A program made the translations under genes and the position numbers. From Blepharisma stoltei (Eukaryota > Ciliophora > Heterotrichea > Heterotrichida > Blepharismidae), in NCBI GenBank assembly GCA_914767885.1, contig CAJZBQ010000064.1, positions 434,001-498,000 of the forward strand: a stretch of DNA of 64,000 bases, written 5' to 3'. Positions 33,939 to 44,620 of the stretch are shown here, in pieces. Each line of letters opens with the position of its first letter. Within the stretch, counting starts at the first letter, position 1. Below the pieces are notes generated by a model. That model ran no database searches. It was not told where the DNA came from and saw only the letters and a list, made by a program, of their open reading frames with translations.

Positions 33939-34899
33939 TTAATAATAATCTTCATCCTCCTCTTCAGGAATTTCTGAATTCTTTTGTGAAAATCTTGAAG
34001 AGTTGTAATTACTCCCCCCCCCCCCCTCCGTGAGCGAACAAAAAAATTTTGTTCGCTCACGGAGGGGGGTTAATTTTTTTTTTTAAAAAAAATTTATATA
34101 TAAATTTTATAAAAAATATTTTTTTCGAAATTTAAAAAAATCCTAATTTGCAAAAATTGGGAAGCAAATATTAATTTAATTTGCAAAATTTATGTTTTAA
34201 AACGTAATTTGTTTAAAATTAAACAGAATTAGCTCTAGATTTCATTATACTAATTATCACTTATATATCAAAATTTTTTTCCATTAAAAATTTTTTCTAT
34301 TAAAAAAATTTTTGTTCACTCACGGAGGGTGGGTTTTTGGTCAAAAAATGGCGATTTTTCTAATGGTTTTGTTCGCTCACGGGAGGGGGGGGGGAGTTAG
34401 TGAAAAATGAATACTGATAAACCAAATGGGGAATTGAAGGCTTAAAAGCTTGTCTTTTTACCTTCAACAACTCATCCAGCATTGGAGCATTTTCATCAAC
34501 AGAGCTCACAATGATCTTTCCCCCGTCTTTAAGTAGGAATTTCACTGCTCTAGAATACTTCTCCCATACTTCACGTGTAATAAAGGGAGGATCGACTACT
34601 ACAACGTCAAAGGATTTTTCAAGGGCTGGGTCAAGCTCCTCGCTATGATTAAAATCATAGAAAACAAACCCTTTGTCTCTTTGAAACGACCGGTCGATTT
34701 CAAAAAGACGCGAGTTTTCCTTAGACTTTTCAGTCAGTGAAAAGTACAGTGAAGGTGTCGACAGGCAGGCGATTTTTGTAAAACCTTGTAAATGTAGGTC
34801 TTCAGTCTCGTCTACAAGGGCGTTGATGGTCCTGGATGAGTACCAGAACTGATTGAACTCTTCTTTCTCTCTGTGTTGCTGAAGAAAGGTGTTTTCCAT
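33939..34899 (-). CDS. eEF1A lysine methyltransferase-like (EFM5/EEF1AKMT1 family)
   Basis: A cytosolic SAM-dependent methyltransferase expected to modify a lysine of elongation factor 1A; 190 residues after removing a 388-bp MITE IES near its 3' end. EFNQFWYSS at the N-terminus, TKIACLSTPSLYF in the SAM-binding fold, VVVVDPPFI (the DPPF catalytic motif of N6-type enzymes) and GGKIIVSS follow the family order. The restored C-terminus is YQYSFFTNYNSSRF plus an acidic tail, matching the short conserved Phe/Tyr end of the family. Unexcised, the MITE replaces the last 23 residues with unrelated sequence. Stop TAA. Confidence 0.88.
34009..34399. mobile_element. Young MITE family 1 copy as IES in methyltransferase gene
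   Basis: Flanked by TTA at 34009-34011 and 34397-34399. 388 bp, nearly identical to the copies at 24993 and 27278. Removal joins YSFFT to NYNSSRFSQ in frame. Confidence 0.92.
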
Positions 34900-35057
34900 G
34901 TTATTCTATTTATTATTAGTATTGGAAATTTTAATGTTATTATGTCCAGCTAATCGGTTACAAAATTCAGAAGTTAGGCAGATAGGAAGGATTTGAGGTC
35001 GTGATGGGTTATTTCAGGTGTCCTGGGAGTTCTGAGCATATAATTAATATTATAAGA
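34900..35057. other. Short spacer, nothing recognised
   Basis: AT-rich sequence between the methyltransferase start and the 3' end of the DHHC fragment. No repeat, hairpin or coding frame seen; the methyltransferase promoter should lie here. Confidence 0.4.
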
Positions 35058-35495
35058 CTAATATTTCTTTGATTCGGTAGAGTGAGATTTTATAAATTTA
35101 TCTATAAGAGGAGGTTCTTCCATTATAGCGATTTTACAATGATTGCTGTATATAATAGAAGTGTCCAGAGCTGTATTAAGACTGTATATCTGGGATAGTT
35201 TATAATTTCTTTCTTTTTGATTAAGAATATAGTCATATGTAGTTACTCCTAGGCATCTGAGATAAAGATGAAAAATTAAAAAATGAGCTAAAAAAATGCT
35301 TGCAATAAACCTTAGCAGGGATGTGGCTAAAACTAAAAAAATTAAGATGAATTTTCCTAATTCATATAAACTGTGCCAATCTGTAATTATTTCCGAGGAG
35401 TCTTGATTCTGAAAAACGTCAATAAAAATGTAAACAGCAGCTCATGTTTGAATAAATAATACTGCCTTAAAGGAAAGAAATACCAAAAAAATCAT
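35058..35495 (-). pseudogene. C-terminal half of a DHHC palmitoyltransferase
   Basis: 145 codons with TGA as Trp (IQTWAAVY). Two membrane spans flank a loop, followed by FHLYLRCLGVTTYDYIL, which matches the TTxE region that follows the last span in DHHC acyltransferases. The first two spans and the DHHC zinc domain are missing: just upstream the frame meets a stop, and at about 35523 begins a terminus related to the TIR element at 49924. Either the 5' half lies beyond a very large IES or the gene is truncated. No DHHC motif was found up to 39 kb. Confidence 0.6.
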
Positions 35496-35522
35496 TTATA
35501 TACCTCAAAATATAAATACTTA

Positions 35523-35640
35523 CATAGCCCATATCCCTATATAAATTTCTTTATCGAACAAAATTTAATGGACTGTTGAACGATCAAGACAGAATTTAAT
35601 AAAGAGTAACGAGCATTAAATATAAATTTGGCTTTATAGA
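35523..35640. mobile_element. Terminus related to the satellite-bearing TIR element
   Basis: TAGCCCATATCCCTATATAA and TTTCTTTATCGAACAAAA closely match both ends of the 49924-51799 element (TAGCTCATACCCCTTTATAG, TTTCTTTACCGAGCAAAA). Similarity fades after about 100 bp. No matching opposite terminus was seen, so this is a solo or truncated end. Confidence 0.6.
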
Positions 35641-36334
35641 GCATTTGATCGCAAGCAAATTGTCATTGTTTATTTAAAAATTTATCCTTCCTCAAAAAAG
35701 AAACTAAATCAATAAATTTTTAATTTTTAAATCTTTTATTTGCTTCTGAGCTTGACAAAAAGGGTTAACTGTATTTAATACATCTAGTTTGGATGCCAAT
35801 TAGCAGGAGGGTAAGTATTCTGAGTTTCTCACTGTTTGCTGCCTAGAACAAAATGGATTTAAATCCCCATATTTTAAAGTTATCCTCCTAATGCTGATAA
35901 TTGGCAAATAAGTTTTATCGTTTACTCTACAACTTTAATTGCAACCTACACATAGGTTCAGAGAAAATCAGTTTTATATGTCATTAAGCATCATAGATCT
36001 TAAAATTTCCTGCTAGCTATGGATTGAAGTCATAAGAATTCTAAGAGCTGCTCATATGATGACTCAAAATAGACCTAATATGCATTGATTATAAAAAAAG
36101 TTCAAGCTTTTAGTGATATTTAAAAGTAAATAAATCTCTTCAATTCAAGCATCAATTTTCACTCTTAATAATATTTTGCACTCTAAAAGCTTCTGTGCAA
36201 ACCTATTATTTGAATAAATAATTTATATTTTCTAATTGTTAGCAGATTATAATTGAAGATTATTTTTTGCCATTATAATAGATAAAATGAGCTTCTAGAG
36301 TATTTTTTAAAACCTTAGTATTCAAAATATTTTC

Positions 36335-36649
36335 ATGAAGGCAGAAACTGCATCTAATTCAAATATAGATCTCAAAAAGTATGACGATTACGAATTTAAA
36401 CGCTTTGCAGCTGTTATGGAGATTAATAAATACAAAAAGTAGTTTAAGCGATTCTGATGTGCAAACAATCGCAGAAGACATCTTGCGAAAGAATCTAGAG
36501 AAATTTATTTTGGATCTAATATGCTTAATGAAGAATTCAGGAAAATAAATAAGGTCTGCTATTGCAAGATAGCAGAGTCAGAGAAATATTTTTTAATGTA
36601 TTTGTGAAACTCGGGGGGCTATTCATGATTAAAGGGTTGTGTGAAATAG
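36335..36649 (+). pseudogene. ORF of 105 codons with one internal TAG
   Basis: Reads MKAETASNSNIDLKKYDDYE and continues to KYKK, then TAG at 36440, then FKRFWCANNRRRH and on to WLKGCVK-TAG, with three TGA codons as Trp. I recognise no family. A 68-codon stretch without TAA or TAG after the internal stop is suggestive in DNA this AT-rich. A gene remnant, or an exon with a mutated codon. Confidence 0.3.
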
Positions 36650-37654
36650 AAATCTAATATAAAGCTGGCTAATTCACAAGCTAACTTGTTAAGTCTTTCG
36701 GTTATAAAACAGCATTATGGAAGCCCAATTAAAAATAATTTCTAATTTCTTATCAAGCTTTGAGGTTTCATATATTAATTTGTTTTTATTATAGAATTTG
36801 CAATTTCAAAAGCTGCACTTGTAATTATGATTCTATCCAAACTATTTACCCTATCAATATATTAAATTGACTCTGTATTATGCAATAAGATTTCCAAGAA
36901 TGCTTTTACATGCCCTTTAATAGCTTGACTTATTAAGAATTTCTTGAGATTAATCATTTATTGCCAGTTCAGTACGAATTAAGTATTAAATAATTGAATC
37001 CATAGTAATTTTTATTTTTAAACAAAAAATGACCTGCAGGATACAATGTTTCCAAATCATCTAAATGTGCATAGATATCTTGGCGATGCTAAAATTATTA
37101 GAATCTATATCGTCCCTTGCAATTTATAGATCTTTCGGCATGTTTTGGAGCAATCCTATGTATGAAGCATCTCTTTTATTTGTATATGCTTAGCTACTGC
37201 ATTAAGTGAGCAATATCCTTTTTTAGTTTTATATAAGAAGATCCATACTGGCATCGTTGGACACCAAATATTCCCAGTTAAGAGGATTGACTATAAAACC
37301 TCATTACCAGAATTGCACTTAATTTGAAAATATCTGCTCTTTATTAAGCATTAATGCTTGCTTTAACTATGCCTGATTATCTTCATTTAGCTTATTTCAT
37401 AGCACAAATAGGCATTATCAATAAAAAAGCCTTGAGCTTGATTTATCATATCTGCAAATTCAATCTAGATTTGGATCTATATAAATTATTTAGTGATAAT
37501 TTGTGATATATTTTATTTTGTAGGGCTACTCAATTATATCTAAATTCATTTTTATAATTCCTATATCAATAAAAAACCTTACTTTCCCAAGCCAATGAGC
37601 AAAACTATTTATAAAAATTAATCCCTTCGTTAATGATTTTTATATAAATAATAT
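36650..37654. other. AT-rich region, no recognised content
   Basis: No coding frame, repeat family or RNA gene recognised on either strand, reading TGA as either Trp or stop. Possibly germline-limited DNA. Confidence 0.4.
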
Positions 37655-37781
37655 ATATATAGTGCTTTCCCGAGGATGGCGCCATTCCGCACCATCCTCG
37701 GGAAAGCGCTATATATCTGGTGATTCTTATTATTATTTAAGAAGAGCCCTTAAGGGCTTGGATGATGCTGCATGCATCATC
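37655..37781. repeat. Cluster of GC-rich hairpins
   Basis: 37655-37716 is a 25-bp stem with one mismatch (ATATATAGTGCTTTCCCGAG and its complement) around CGCCATTCCGCA. Next come the perfect 14-bp palindrome AGCCCTTAAGGGCT at 37745-37758 and a GATGATGC...GCATCATC stem at 37761-37781. TATATA at both ends of the first stem resembles the ends of the other foldback elements here. It could be a tiny foldback element or a structured RNA. Confidence 0.55.
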
Positions 37782-37940
37782 GTAATTTATAGATAGATTC
37801 TTATTATTAATATAAAGTCTCCAACTAATTTTCAAATAAAATTTTTGAAGATTACATTATAGCATAGTTTTTAAAATAAAATTAAATTTCCCCTTCAATA
37901 TGAACAATTTAGATTTTTTTAAAATCCAAATTTCCCTTCT

Positions 37941-38316
37941 TTACTCCCCCCCTCCGTGAGTGAACAAAAAAATTTTGTTCACTCACGGAGGGGGTTTAAT
38001 TTTTTTTTTTTAAAATATTTTATAAAAATTTTTTGTTTTTTCGAAATTTAAAAAAATCCTAATTCGCAAAAATTGGAAAGCAAAAATTAATTTAATTTAT
38101 AAAATTTATGTTTTAAAAAGCAATTCGTTTAAAATTAAACAGAATTAGCTCTAGATTTCATTATACTAATTATCATTTATATATCAAATTTTTTTTTCCA
38201 TAAAAAATTTTTCTATTAAAAAAAAATTTTTGTTCACTCACGGAGGGTGGGTTTTTGGGCAAAAAATGGCGATTTTTCTAATGGTTTTGTTCACTCACGG
38301 AGGGGGGGGGGAGTTA
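37941..38316. mobile_element. Young MITE family 1 copy (373 bp)
   Basis: Flanked by TTA at 37941-37943 and 38314-38316, with the same left hairpin (GTGAGTGAACAAA with TTTGTTCACTCAC) and right-end boxes. It is slightly more diverged than the copy 93 bp downstream. The insertion lies in gene-free DNA. Confidence 0.9.
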
Positions 38317-38408
38317 GTGAAAAAATCTTATTCGTTGACCAATGGAGGATTAGTGAATATTCAATACCTTCTCTAATTTTTGCTGTATTTAATAACTATC
38401 CTTATTTC

Positions 38409-38796
38409 TAACTCCCCCCCCCCTCCGTGAGCGAACAAAAAATTTTGTTCGCTCACGGAGGGGGGTTAATTTTTTTTTTTTAAAAAAAATTTATATATAA
38501 ATTTTAAAAAATATATTTTTTCGAAATTTAAAAAAATCCTAATTTGCAAAAATTGGGAAGCAAATATTAATTTAATTTGCAAAATTTATGTTTTAAAACG
38601 CAATTTGTTTAAAATTAAACAGAATTAGCTCTAGATTTCATTATACTAATTATCACTTATATATCAAAATTTTTTTCCATTAAAATTTTTTCTATTAAAA
38701 AAATTTTTGTTCACTCACGGAGGGTGGGTTTTTGGTCAAAAAATGGCGATTTTTCTAATGGTTTTGTTCGCTCACGGAGGGGGGGGGGGGGAGTAA
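38409..38796. mobile_element. Young MITE family 1 copy (385 bp)
   Basis: Flanked by TAA at 38409-38411 and 38794-38796. Nearly identical to the copies at 24993, 27278 and 34009. It stands in the same orientation as its neighbour at 37941, with only about 92 bp of other DNA between them. Confidence 0.92.
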
Positions 38797-39059
38797 GTCT
38801 ATTTAGTACAAAAACGAGAATAAATCATCCTTGCAATTAAAAAGCTGATTAACTCCCCAGATTGGCTCTTTAATTCGAGTTTATAACAGATATTGCATTT
38901 GAAATGCGCTGAGCTGACTCAAAAATTTGAGTTGGATAACTCGGGAGTTTCCAAGCCATTTCATAGCCCAGGATAGGCTATTCTCGTTTACAGGGGCTAT
39001 ACGTTAAAAGCACAAAGCACAATTTCAGACTAAGAATGTTCAAAAATCTTCGAATTTTA

Positions 39060-39279
39060 TTATTTCCCCTTTTTTCTATCCCTTCTAGCATCCTATTCAG
39101 GACTCTCCCTACTTCTATTTCCATCAATCTTAAAAATTTCATTTCCTTCTCATCCTCAATAATTTTCCCCAAAATCCTCCTATCTTTCTAGTTCTCCAAT
39201 ATTTCCCTATCCATTTCTCATTTCCCTTCAAAGTCTCTTAATCTTCAATTTCTTCTTTACTTGGTGAACATATTATAAA
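39060..39279 (+). promoter_or_regulatory. Pyrimidine-rich leader of the carboxypeptidase gene
   Basis: About 200 bases before the start codon are mostly T and C on the coding strand (TTATTTCCCCTTTTTTCTAT, CTTCTCATCCTC), ending ATTATAAAATG. This is the same bias as upstream of Myb and DRC2. The regulatory role is inferred. The preceding 38797-39059 shows nothing recognised. Confidence 0.38.
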
Positions 39280-40722
39280 ATGTGGGTTTATCTGTTTCTT
39301 CTTGGACTCGCCTTTGGAGCACCTTTTCAAGATCTCGTTATAAATCAGCCTCAGCTTCCAGATGTGCCAAATTTTGACACCTATTCCGGCTACCTCGATA
39401 TACCAAACTCAGGTGGGAAATCCCTTCACTATATCCTTGTTACAAGCCAAAGCAACCCAGCAACAGATCCTTTGATCCTCTGGCTAAATGGGGGTCCAGG
39501 GTGTTCTTCATTAGATGGCTTCTTTTATGAGCATGGACCTTATCTCTTTCCTGAAGATGGGACTGAATTGGTAAGGAATCAATATGCTTGGAATACTAAT
39601 GCCTCGGTGCTTTATATTGAAGCTCCAGCTGGAGTTGGGTTTTCTATCTTAGGAAATGAGGCTAATAACTCAACTGATGATGAGCTTACAGCGCATGACA
39701 ACTTGTTAGCAGTTCTCCAGTTTTTCAGGAAGTTTCCAGAGTATCGTAATCATGATTTTTACATTACAGGGGAAAGCTATGCTGGAATTTATGTCCCAAC
39801 TCTAGTAAACAATATTCTTATGTATAACTCTGGTTATGAGGCATTAAAATTTTATCGACGCTGGCCAATTTTTGCCTTCATAATATTGGCCCAAAAAATT
39901 AAAAAAAAGCTTTTAATAGTAAAAATATGTTAAGCACATAACTCTTATACTCCTTATAACCGCATCAACATTGTTGGTTTTGCTGTCGGTAATGGCGTCA
40001 CAGACTGGAACTATGACACTACCCCTGCCTTTATGAGAATGGCTTGGTACTACGGTCTCATTGGCTTCAACATGTACAACAAACTCGTCCAAGACTGCAA
40101 CAACCTCAATGACTGGAATTCTGAAAACTGCCAAAACGATACTGAATATATCTATGATAGTGTCCTGCCGAATATCAACATCTACGATATATACGGCCAA
40201 TGCATTTATCATGAAAACGCTCTAGAAGATACCAAGCTCAGGTTTAAATATTTATACGACATGAATCCTAACCTTGGGATCATCCCTCCTTGTGTAGGAT
40301 GGGTCGGCGCTTACACCTACCTTCGTAATGACACTGTAAGGGCTGCATTCAACATCCCAACTTCTGTACAAGAATGGAAACTGTGCTCTAGCTTAAATTA
40401 TCTCAGCGACTACATCCATGGCTCTTATTATCTGTACCCAAGTCTTATAAGAGCTGGGCTTAAAATTTTAATTTATTCAGGAGATGTAGACGGAGCTGTC
40501 CCTCTGATAGGAACCAGGATGTGGCTCCAGAACTTAAACTTGCAGATGATTACACCTTACTCGTCGTGGTACGTTGATGAACAAGTCGCTGGGTTCCAAA
40601 TTGAGTATCAAGGGCTTAAATTGGTGACTGTCAAAGGTGCAGGACATATGGTTCCTCAATGGAAGCCAGCCCAAGCTTGGCATATGCTTTATGATTTCAT
40701 TAATGGAAGCCAGATTATATAA
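39280..40722 (+). CDS. Serine carboxypeptidase (S10 family)
   Basis: A secreted or lysosomal protease that removes C-terminal residues; 442 residues after removing a 114-bp IES. Signal peptide MWVYLFLLGLAFGA. Substrate and oxyanion motif LNGGPGCSSLDG, catalytic Ser in GESYAGIYVP, catalytic Asp in IYSGDVDGAVP, catalytic His in KGAGHMVPQWKP. Length and order match family S10. The IES falls just after the Ser motif and, if retained, truncates the enzyme before Asp and His. Likely works in food-vacuole or lysosomal digestion. It ends 38 bp from the convergent coiled-coil gene. Confidence 0.94.
39824..39945. other. 114-bp IES in carboxypeptidase gene
   Basis: ATAACTCT occurs at 39824-39831 and 39938-39945, containing a TA. 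Deleting 114 bp gives NNILMYNSYTPYNRINIVGF, the expected join; unexcised the frame ends at TAA. The insert contains a short inverted pair, TGGCCAATTTTT and AATATTGGCC. Confidence 0.85.
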
Positions 40723-40760
40723 GATTAATTGAGATGCGAATTTTCTCAAAATGGTTAATA

Positions 40761-43069
40761 TTAATATTTCCAAGGAGTTTTATTGCTGGAAACGCTTAAT
40801 CTTGATATGCTGAAAGGGGAGGAGTATCTGGTTGTGACAGCTTCTTCTGGGGTGTTGCTCCTGGATTTATTTATCTTCCGGACTGGGGAACTGGTGTTAG
40901 AGTTGTTTGGGCTGGAAGTAAAAATAGGGGTTTTTAAGGAGTATTTTTTTATCACTTCGCTGCAAGGCCTGAATCTGTTTTCATTTTCGTCAGCTAGCTT
41001 ATCTTTGGACTCTTCAAGAGTGCTTAAATGAGAATTATGCTCATTTAAGTCATTTTTGGCTGCTTTTAGCTTGCTTTGGGTGCTTGATAACTGTTTTTCA
41101 AGCCATATATTTTGCTCTTCTAGTCTTTGATACTTATCAAGTAGCCTTTCATATTTTTCATTTAAAGGGTCATTTGAAAAAAGTGGGCTATCTTTAGCTG
41201 AAATTAATGGCTGGTCAGTTTCTCTGACTAAGTTTTTAATAAGCCCAGAAAGACTGTCTGTAGAGATTGAAGGCCTATATCGCTCTGTTTTTCTTTTTTC
41301 GTTTTCATAGTCAGAAACTTTAATTTCCAGCTTCAGCAAAGCTTCATCTTTTTGCTTTATTATTGATTGAAACCTTTTTATATCATTGTAAGCTTTTTTA
41401 AGCTCAGCTTCAAGCTCGGTGTTTTTCTTTTGCAGCTTTATTGAGTCATCAATAGAAAAAGAAAGCTCTGAATCCCCACCCCTTTAAATTGGAACAAAAA
41501 AATTTTGTTCCAATTTAAAGGGTTAATTTTTTTTTTTTAAAACAAATTTCAAAAACTTATCTAATTAGATTAATAAATTTGTTTAATAAAATGATATTTA
41601 CTCTTTATCCTTTAAAAAAAGCAAGATATAACTAAATTTTCATTATTAGTTAATACGCCACTATTAATTGGTATCAAAATTATTTTTACACAAAAATTAT
41701 TATTTTTATTGATAAAAAAAAATTAAAAAAAAAAAATTTTTCGAAAATTTATCGATCAAAGTGCTAATTTTGTTTAAATAAGATACTATTTATACTCTAT
41801 TCTTTAAAATAAAGCAAGAAATAAGTAAATTTTGAATTTTATAAAGAATTCGCATTGAATTTATATCAAAATTATTTAAATAAAAAATATCATTTTTATT
41901 AAAGAAGAAACATTTAACTTATATCAAAACTTTTTAGATAAAAATTATATATAATTTTTTATTATAAAATTAAATTTTGTTCCAATTTTAAAGGGGGGTT
42001 AATTTACCAAAAAAGTGGAAATTTTACCTATATTTTGTTCCAATTTAAAGGGGGGGAGTGAGGCACTTCTGATGCTTTTTCTCTGGCTTTCCACAAATTT
42101 TGTGCAGTCAATTTCTAAGTCATTTACTTTAATACTCAACTCTTGGTTCATTTTTGCTAAAATTTCTCTTTCATCTGTCAGCACTTTATTTTGGACTTTT
42201 AGCCTATTGATTTGTTCTTTAAAAATTGCTGCACTTCTTTGCTCACTTGCAAGCTGCTGCTGTTGGTCTTCAATTCTAATAAAAGCTTCTTTTAGCTTAT
42301 CCTGAGTGCTTTTTAGCTCAATTTTGGTAAAGCTCAGCTCATCCTCTAGCTCTTTATTTTTTACCCTTGATTTTTCTTCACCCTTAGTCCTATTTACTAA
42401 ATTGGTCCATTTTTCAGTGATTTTTTTTCTTTCACTTTCCAAAATTTTGTTTTTTTCTTCAAGCTCTTTTTTCTCATCAAGAACAGTTTCTAGTTTTCTT
42501 TGTAAAAGTATAAATCTTTTATTCGAAGATTTAACTTGTTCGTTTTTCTTTAAAAGCTGGTACTCGATATCTCCAAATTCGCCTTTGAGAGCGGCTTGTT
42601 GGCATTTTAAGTTGTTATCGTTAGTTTCCAGCTGGTTTTTTAATGATGAGAATTCTTCAGATAAAGACCCGAATTTAAGCTTGTAGTGTTCAGCGTCTTC
42701 TTGGGCTCTGATTCTATCTTTTTCTATTTCCCGCAGCTTTTCACGGAGCTCACTGTATTCATTGTTAGGGAAGTTTTGACAATTTGCTAATGATTTTCAA
42801 TAGTCTCTTTCGTGCTGAAGCTGCTCTTGGGAATTTTCATAAGTTCGAAGAGCATCCCCAAGCTCTGATAACTCTGCTTCATATTCTTTTATGATTTTAT
42901 CTTTAAGTTTAGTATCTTCTCTGGTTATTTTTAAAGAGTTTTTAACTTCTTTCTATATGAAGTTTACGAGTTCGCTCAAAATTTCTGATTCATCGTCGTG
43001 TTTGAATCTTCTTATGATTTCTTCGGCAATTGCAAGTTTATTTTTCAGAGAATAGAGTTCACCTTTCAT
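40761..43069 (-). CDS. Coiled-coil protein, 567 aa
   Basis: Long Glu/Lys/Gln-rich heptad helix almost throughout (RLEEQNIWLEKQLSSTQSK, QDKLKEAFIRIEDQQQQL), with a Ser/Pro-rich C-terminal tail (KTPIFTSSPNNSNTSSPVR) carrying several SP and TP sites. Assembled by removing a 15-nt intron, a 590-bp MITE IES and reading one TGA as Trp (ERDYWKSL); 568 codons result. No family recognised. Similar architectures occur in ciliary, basal-body and cytoskeletal proteins, but nothing here proves that. Confidence 0.82.
41469..42061. mobile_element. MITE family 2 as IES with TGA boundaries
   Basis: Flanked by TGA at 41469-41471 and 42059-42061, not TA. Left end ATCCCCACCCCTTTAAATTGG with a foldback through GGAACAAAAAAATTTTGTTCC, and right end CCAATTTAAAGGGGGGGAG. 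Removing 590 bp joins SIRSAS to ELSFSIDDS in frame. No TA join near the ends restores the frame. Confidence 0.85.
42953..42967 (-). other. 15-nt intron in coiled-coil gene
   Basis: Coding-strand GTAAACTTCATATAG. Unspliced it gives an in-frame TAG; spliced it gives EILSELKEVKNSLK. Confidence 0.85.
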
Positions 43070-43706
43070 TGACTTACTTCATTTAAAAAAAAGAGATGAT
43101 TTTTTTTTAATAAAAAAAATATTCTCAAATTGAGAAAATTTATAAATATAGTTTTAGCTTCCATAAATAGCATTCTACTTGCACCCTCATTTAAATAGAA
43201 TAAATAAGATTAAACTGTGTACCAAAAAGCTATTATATAGAAATTAATATAATGCCAAAAATAATTTTATTCCAATTTAAGATATTTTAGTTCAAGCTAA
43301 AAGGGGAGTTAATAATAATTTCGTATTCTTTTGAAGTTTCAGATTGATCAATATCATCTCCTTTGTAATTTTCTTACTGTGTAATTCGGGTTATATTCAA
43401 ATCAAAGTCAGACATTTTTGTTATGAATTGACTAATTATTCGATTTATGATTTTTGTAACATTTTATACACAAAATTAATTTGGCACCTGAATAAAATAT
43501 GTAAATTAGAGAATAATATTAATTTTCTTATTTAAAATTATAGATATTGCCTTCTACTTCTGATATGTGGAAAATCGAAACGAAACCAATTATGCTCATT
43601 TTATGATTTTGGTGATGCAAAAAGGGTCTGAATTCTTAAAATTTTAATCTAAAAATGAAATTATTGCAGCCTTTTTATTCTAAAAAAATATATTTATTAG
43701 TCAATA
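43070..43706. other. Intergenic region with degenerate MITE-2 remnant
   Basis: Between about 43179 and 43313 are worn family-2 ends (CACCCTCATTTAAATAG and CCAATTTAAG...AAGGGGAGTTA). The rest is AT-rich with no frame recognised. Confidence 0.45.
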
Positions 43707-44292
43707 TTAATTGGACCCTCCAAAGCATACGTTAGTTGAACCTTCTTGCTGCTGATAAAGTTCTGATAAAGATACTTTAAGGTTTTGTATACTTATACTG
43801 CATTTAAATCCCAGAGAAAGTTTCTCTAATATTAAAGAATTTATATACTTTGACAGCTCTTCACAGGTTGTGTTTGAGATAGGCAAGACTATGCAATTTC
43901 TCTTAGTTCTCAAATTATAAAAACTATTTATTCTTTATAATTTTATTCTTTTTTCAAAATTTGGCAATAAATTAATTGTAGGAGTTAGGGAATTCAAAAT
44001 GAATACTTCTGAAATTTACTCTGAAGTGGCCATCTAGATCTTCAAAAGGGAACTCTTTTGAGTGCTCTGGAATCATAATTTTTTTATCAAAGCTACTGCA
44101 AATTTCTAATAGTAAAGTTCTAATGTAGTCTTTGTTTATAGGTAAAAAATTGCAAGGTCCACATCATTCCAATGATATTGATAAATGATACTCGTGGCCG
44201 TGCAACAGTTCGCAATCTGAAATATAATGAGAGCTGCTGAATGTAGCTTCTTGAAAGGAAAATGTGTTTGAATAGACTTCACCAATGATCAT
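43707..44292 (-). CDS. PTPS/QueD family protein, second paralogue
   Basis: 174 residues after removing a 61-bp IES. Aligns end to end with the protein at 10442-10948: SSSHYI and LLHGHEYH (Zn ligands), TTCEELSKYINSL, LSELYQQQEGS. It has both candidate catalytic residues before HGH, Cys at -4 and Glu at -3 (DCELLHGH), whereas the other copy has only the Glu. One Trp is TGA (SLEWCGP). Such a Cys-Glu pair is reported for bifunctional PTPS subgroups, so this copy may have the broader activity; that is inference. The start ATG follows AGAAATAAAA. Confidence 0.8.
43918..43980. other. Short TA-bounded IES (61 bp) in PTPS paralogue
   Basis: TA at 43918 and 43979. Removal gives HFEFPNSYNLRTKRNCIVLP; unexcised the frame stops at TAA after SYN. 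The join corresponds to the uninterrupted site in the paralogue at 10442 (YEFPKRLCVFLP). Confidence 0.83.
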
Positions 44293-44620
44293 TTTTTATT
44301 TCTACCATACCATTCTGACTGATATTTTAATGTTAAAAACTGTGGAAATTATGTTATATTACTGAACTTTTTCTAATTTGAGCCGGCAATCATTTTTATT
44401 TTAAATTCTAAAAAAGAATTGATATTAGACACATTTAAGCCTATAAACCGATTTTATTTATTTAAAAAAAGGTAAATAAATGTTTTGGATTTTTCTTATG
44501 ATTTTTTTTAAATAAGCAGCAAAGATAAAATATTTAAGCAAAACTGGCATAAGAATCCTGCCTTAATTGTAAAAAACCAAGGCAAGAGTTTCCATATTTT
44601 TATATTTATTACTAAATTAT
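44293..44620. other. Divergent spacer, nothing recognised
   Basis: An AT-rich 328-bp region between the divergent starts of the PTPS paralogue and the next plus-strand gene. It should hold both promoters; no motif recognised. Confidence 0.4.

Noticed and set aside
38978-39172. Minus-strand frame of 64 codons upstream of the carboxypeptidase
   Set aside because: It is the purine-rich complement of a pyrimidine-rich leader and has no ATG start or family resemblance.
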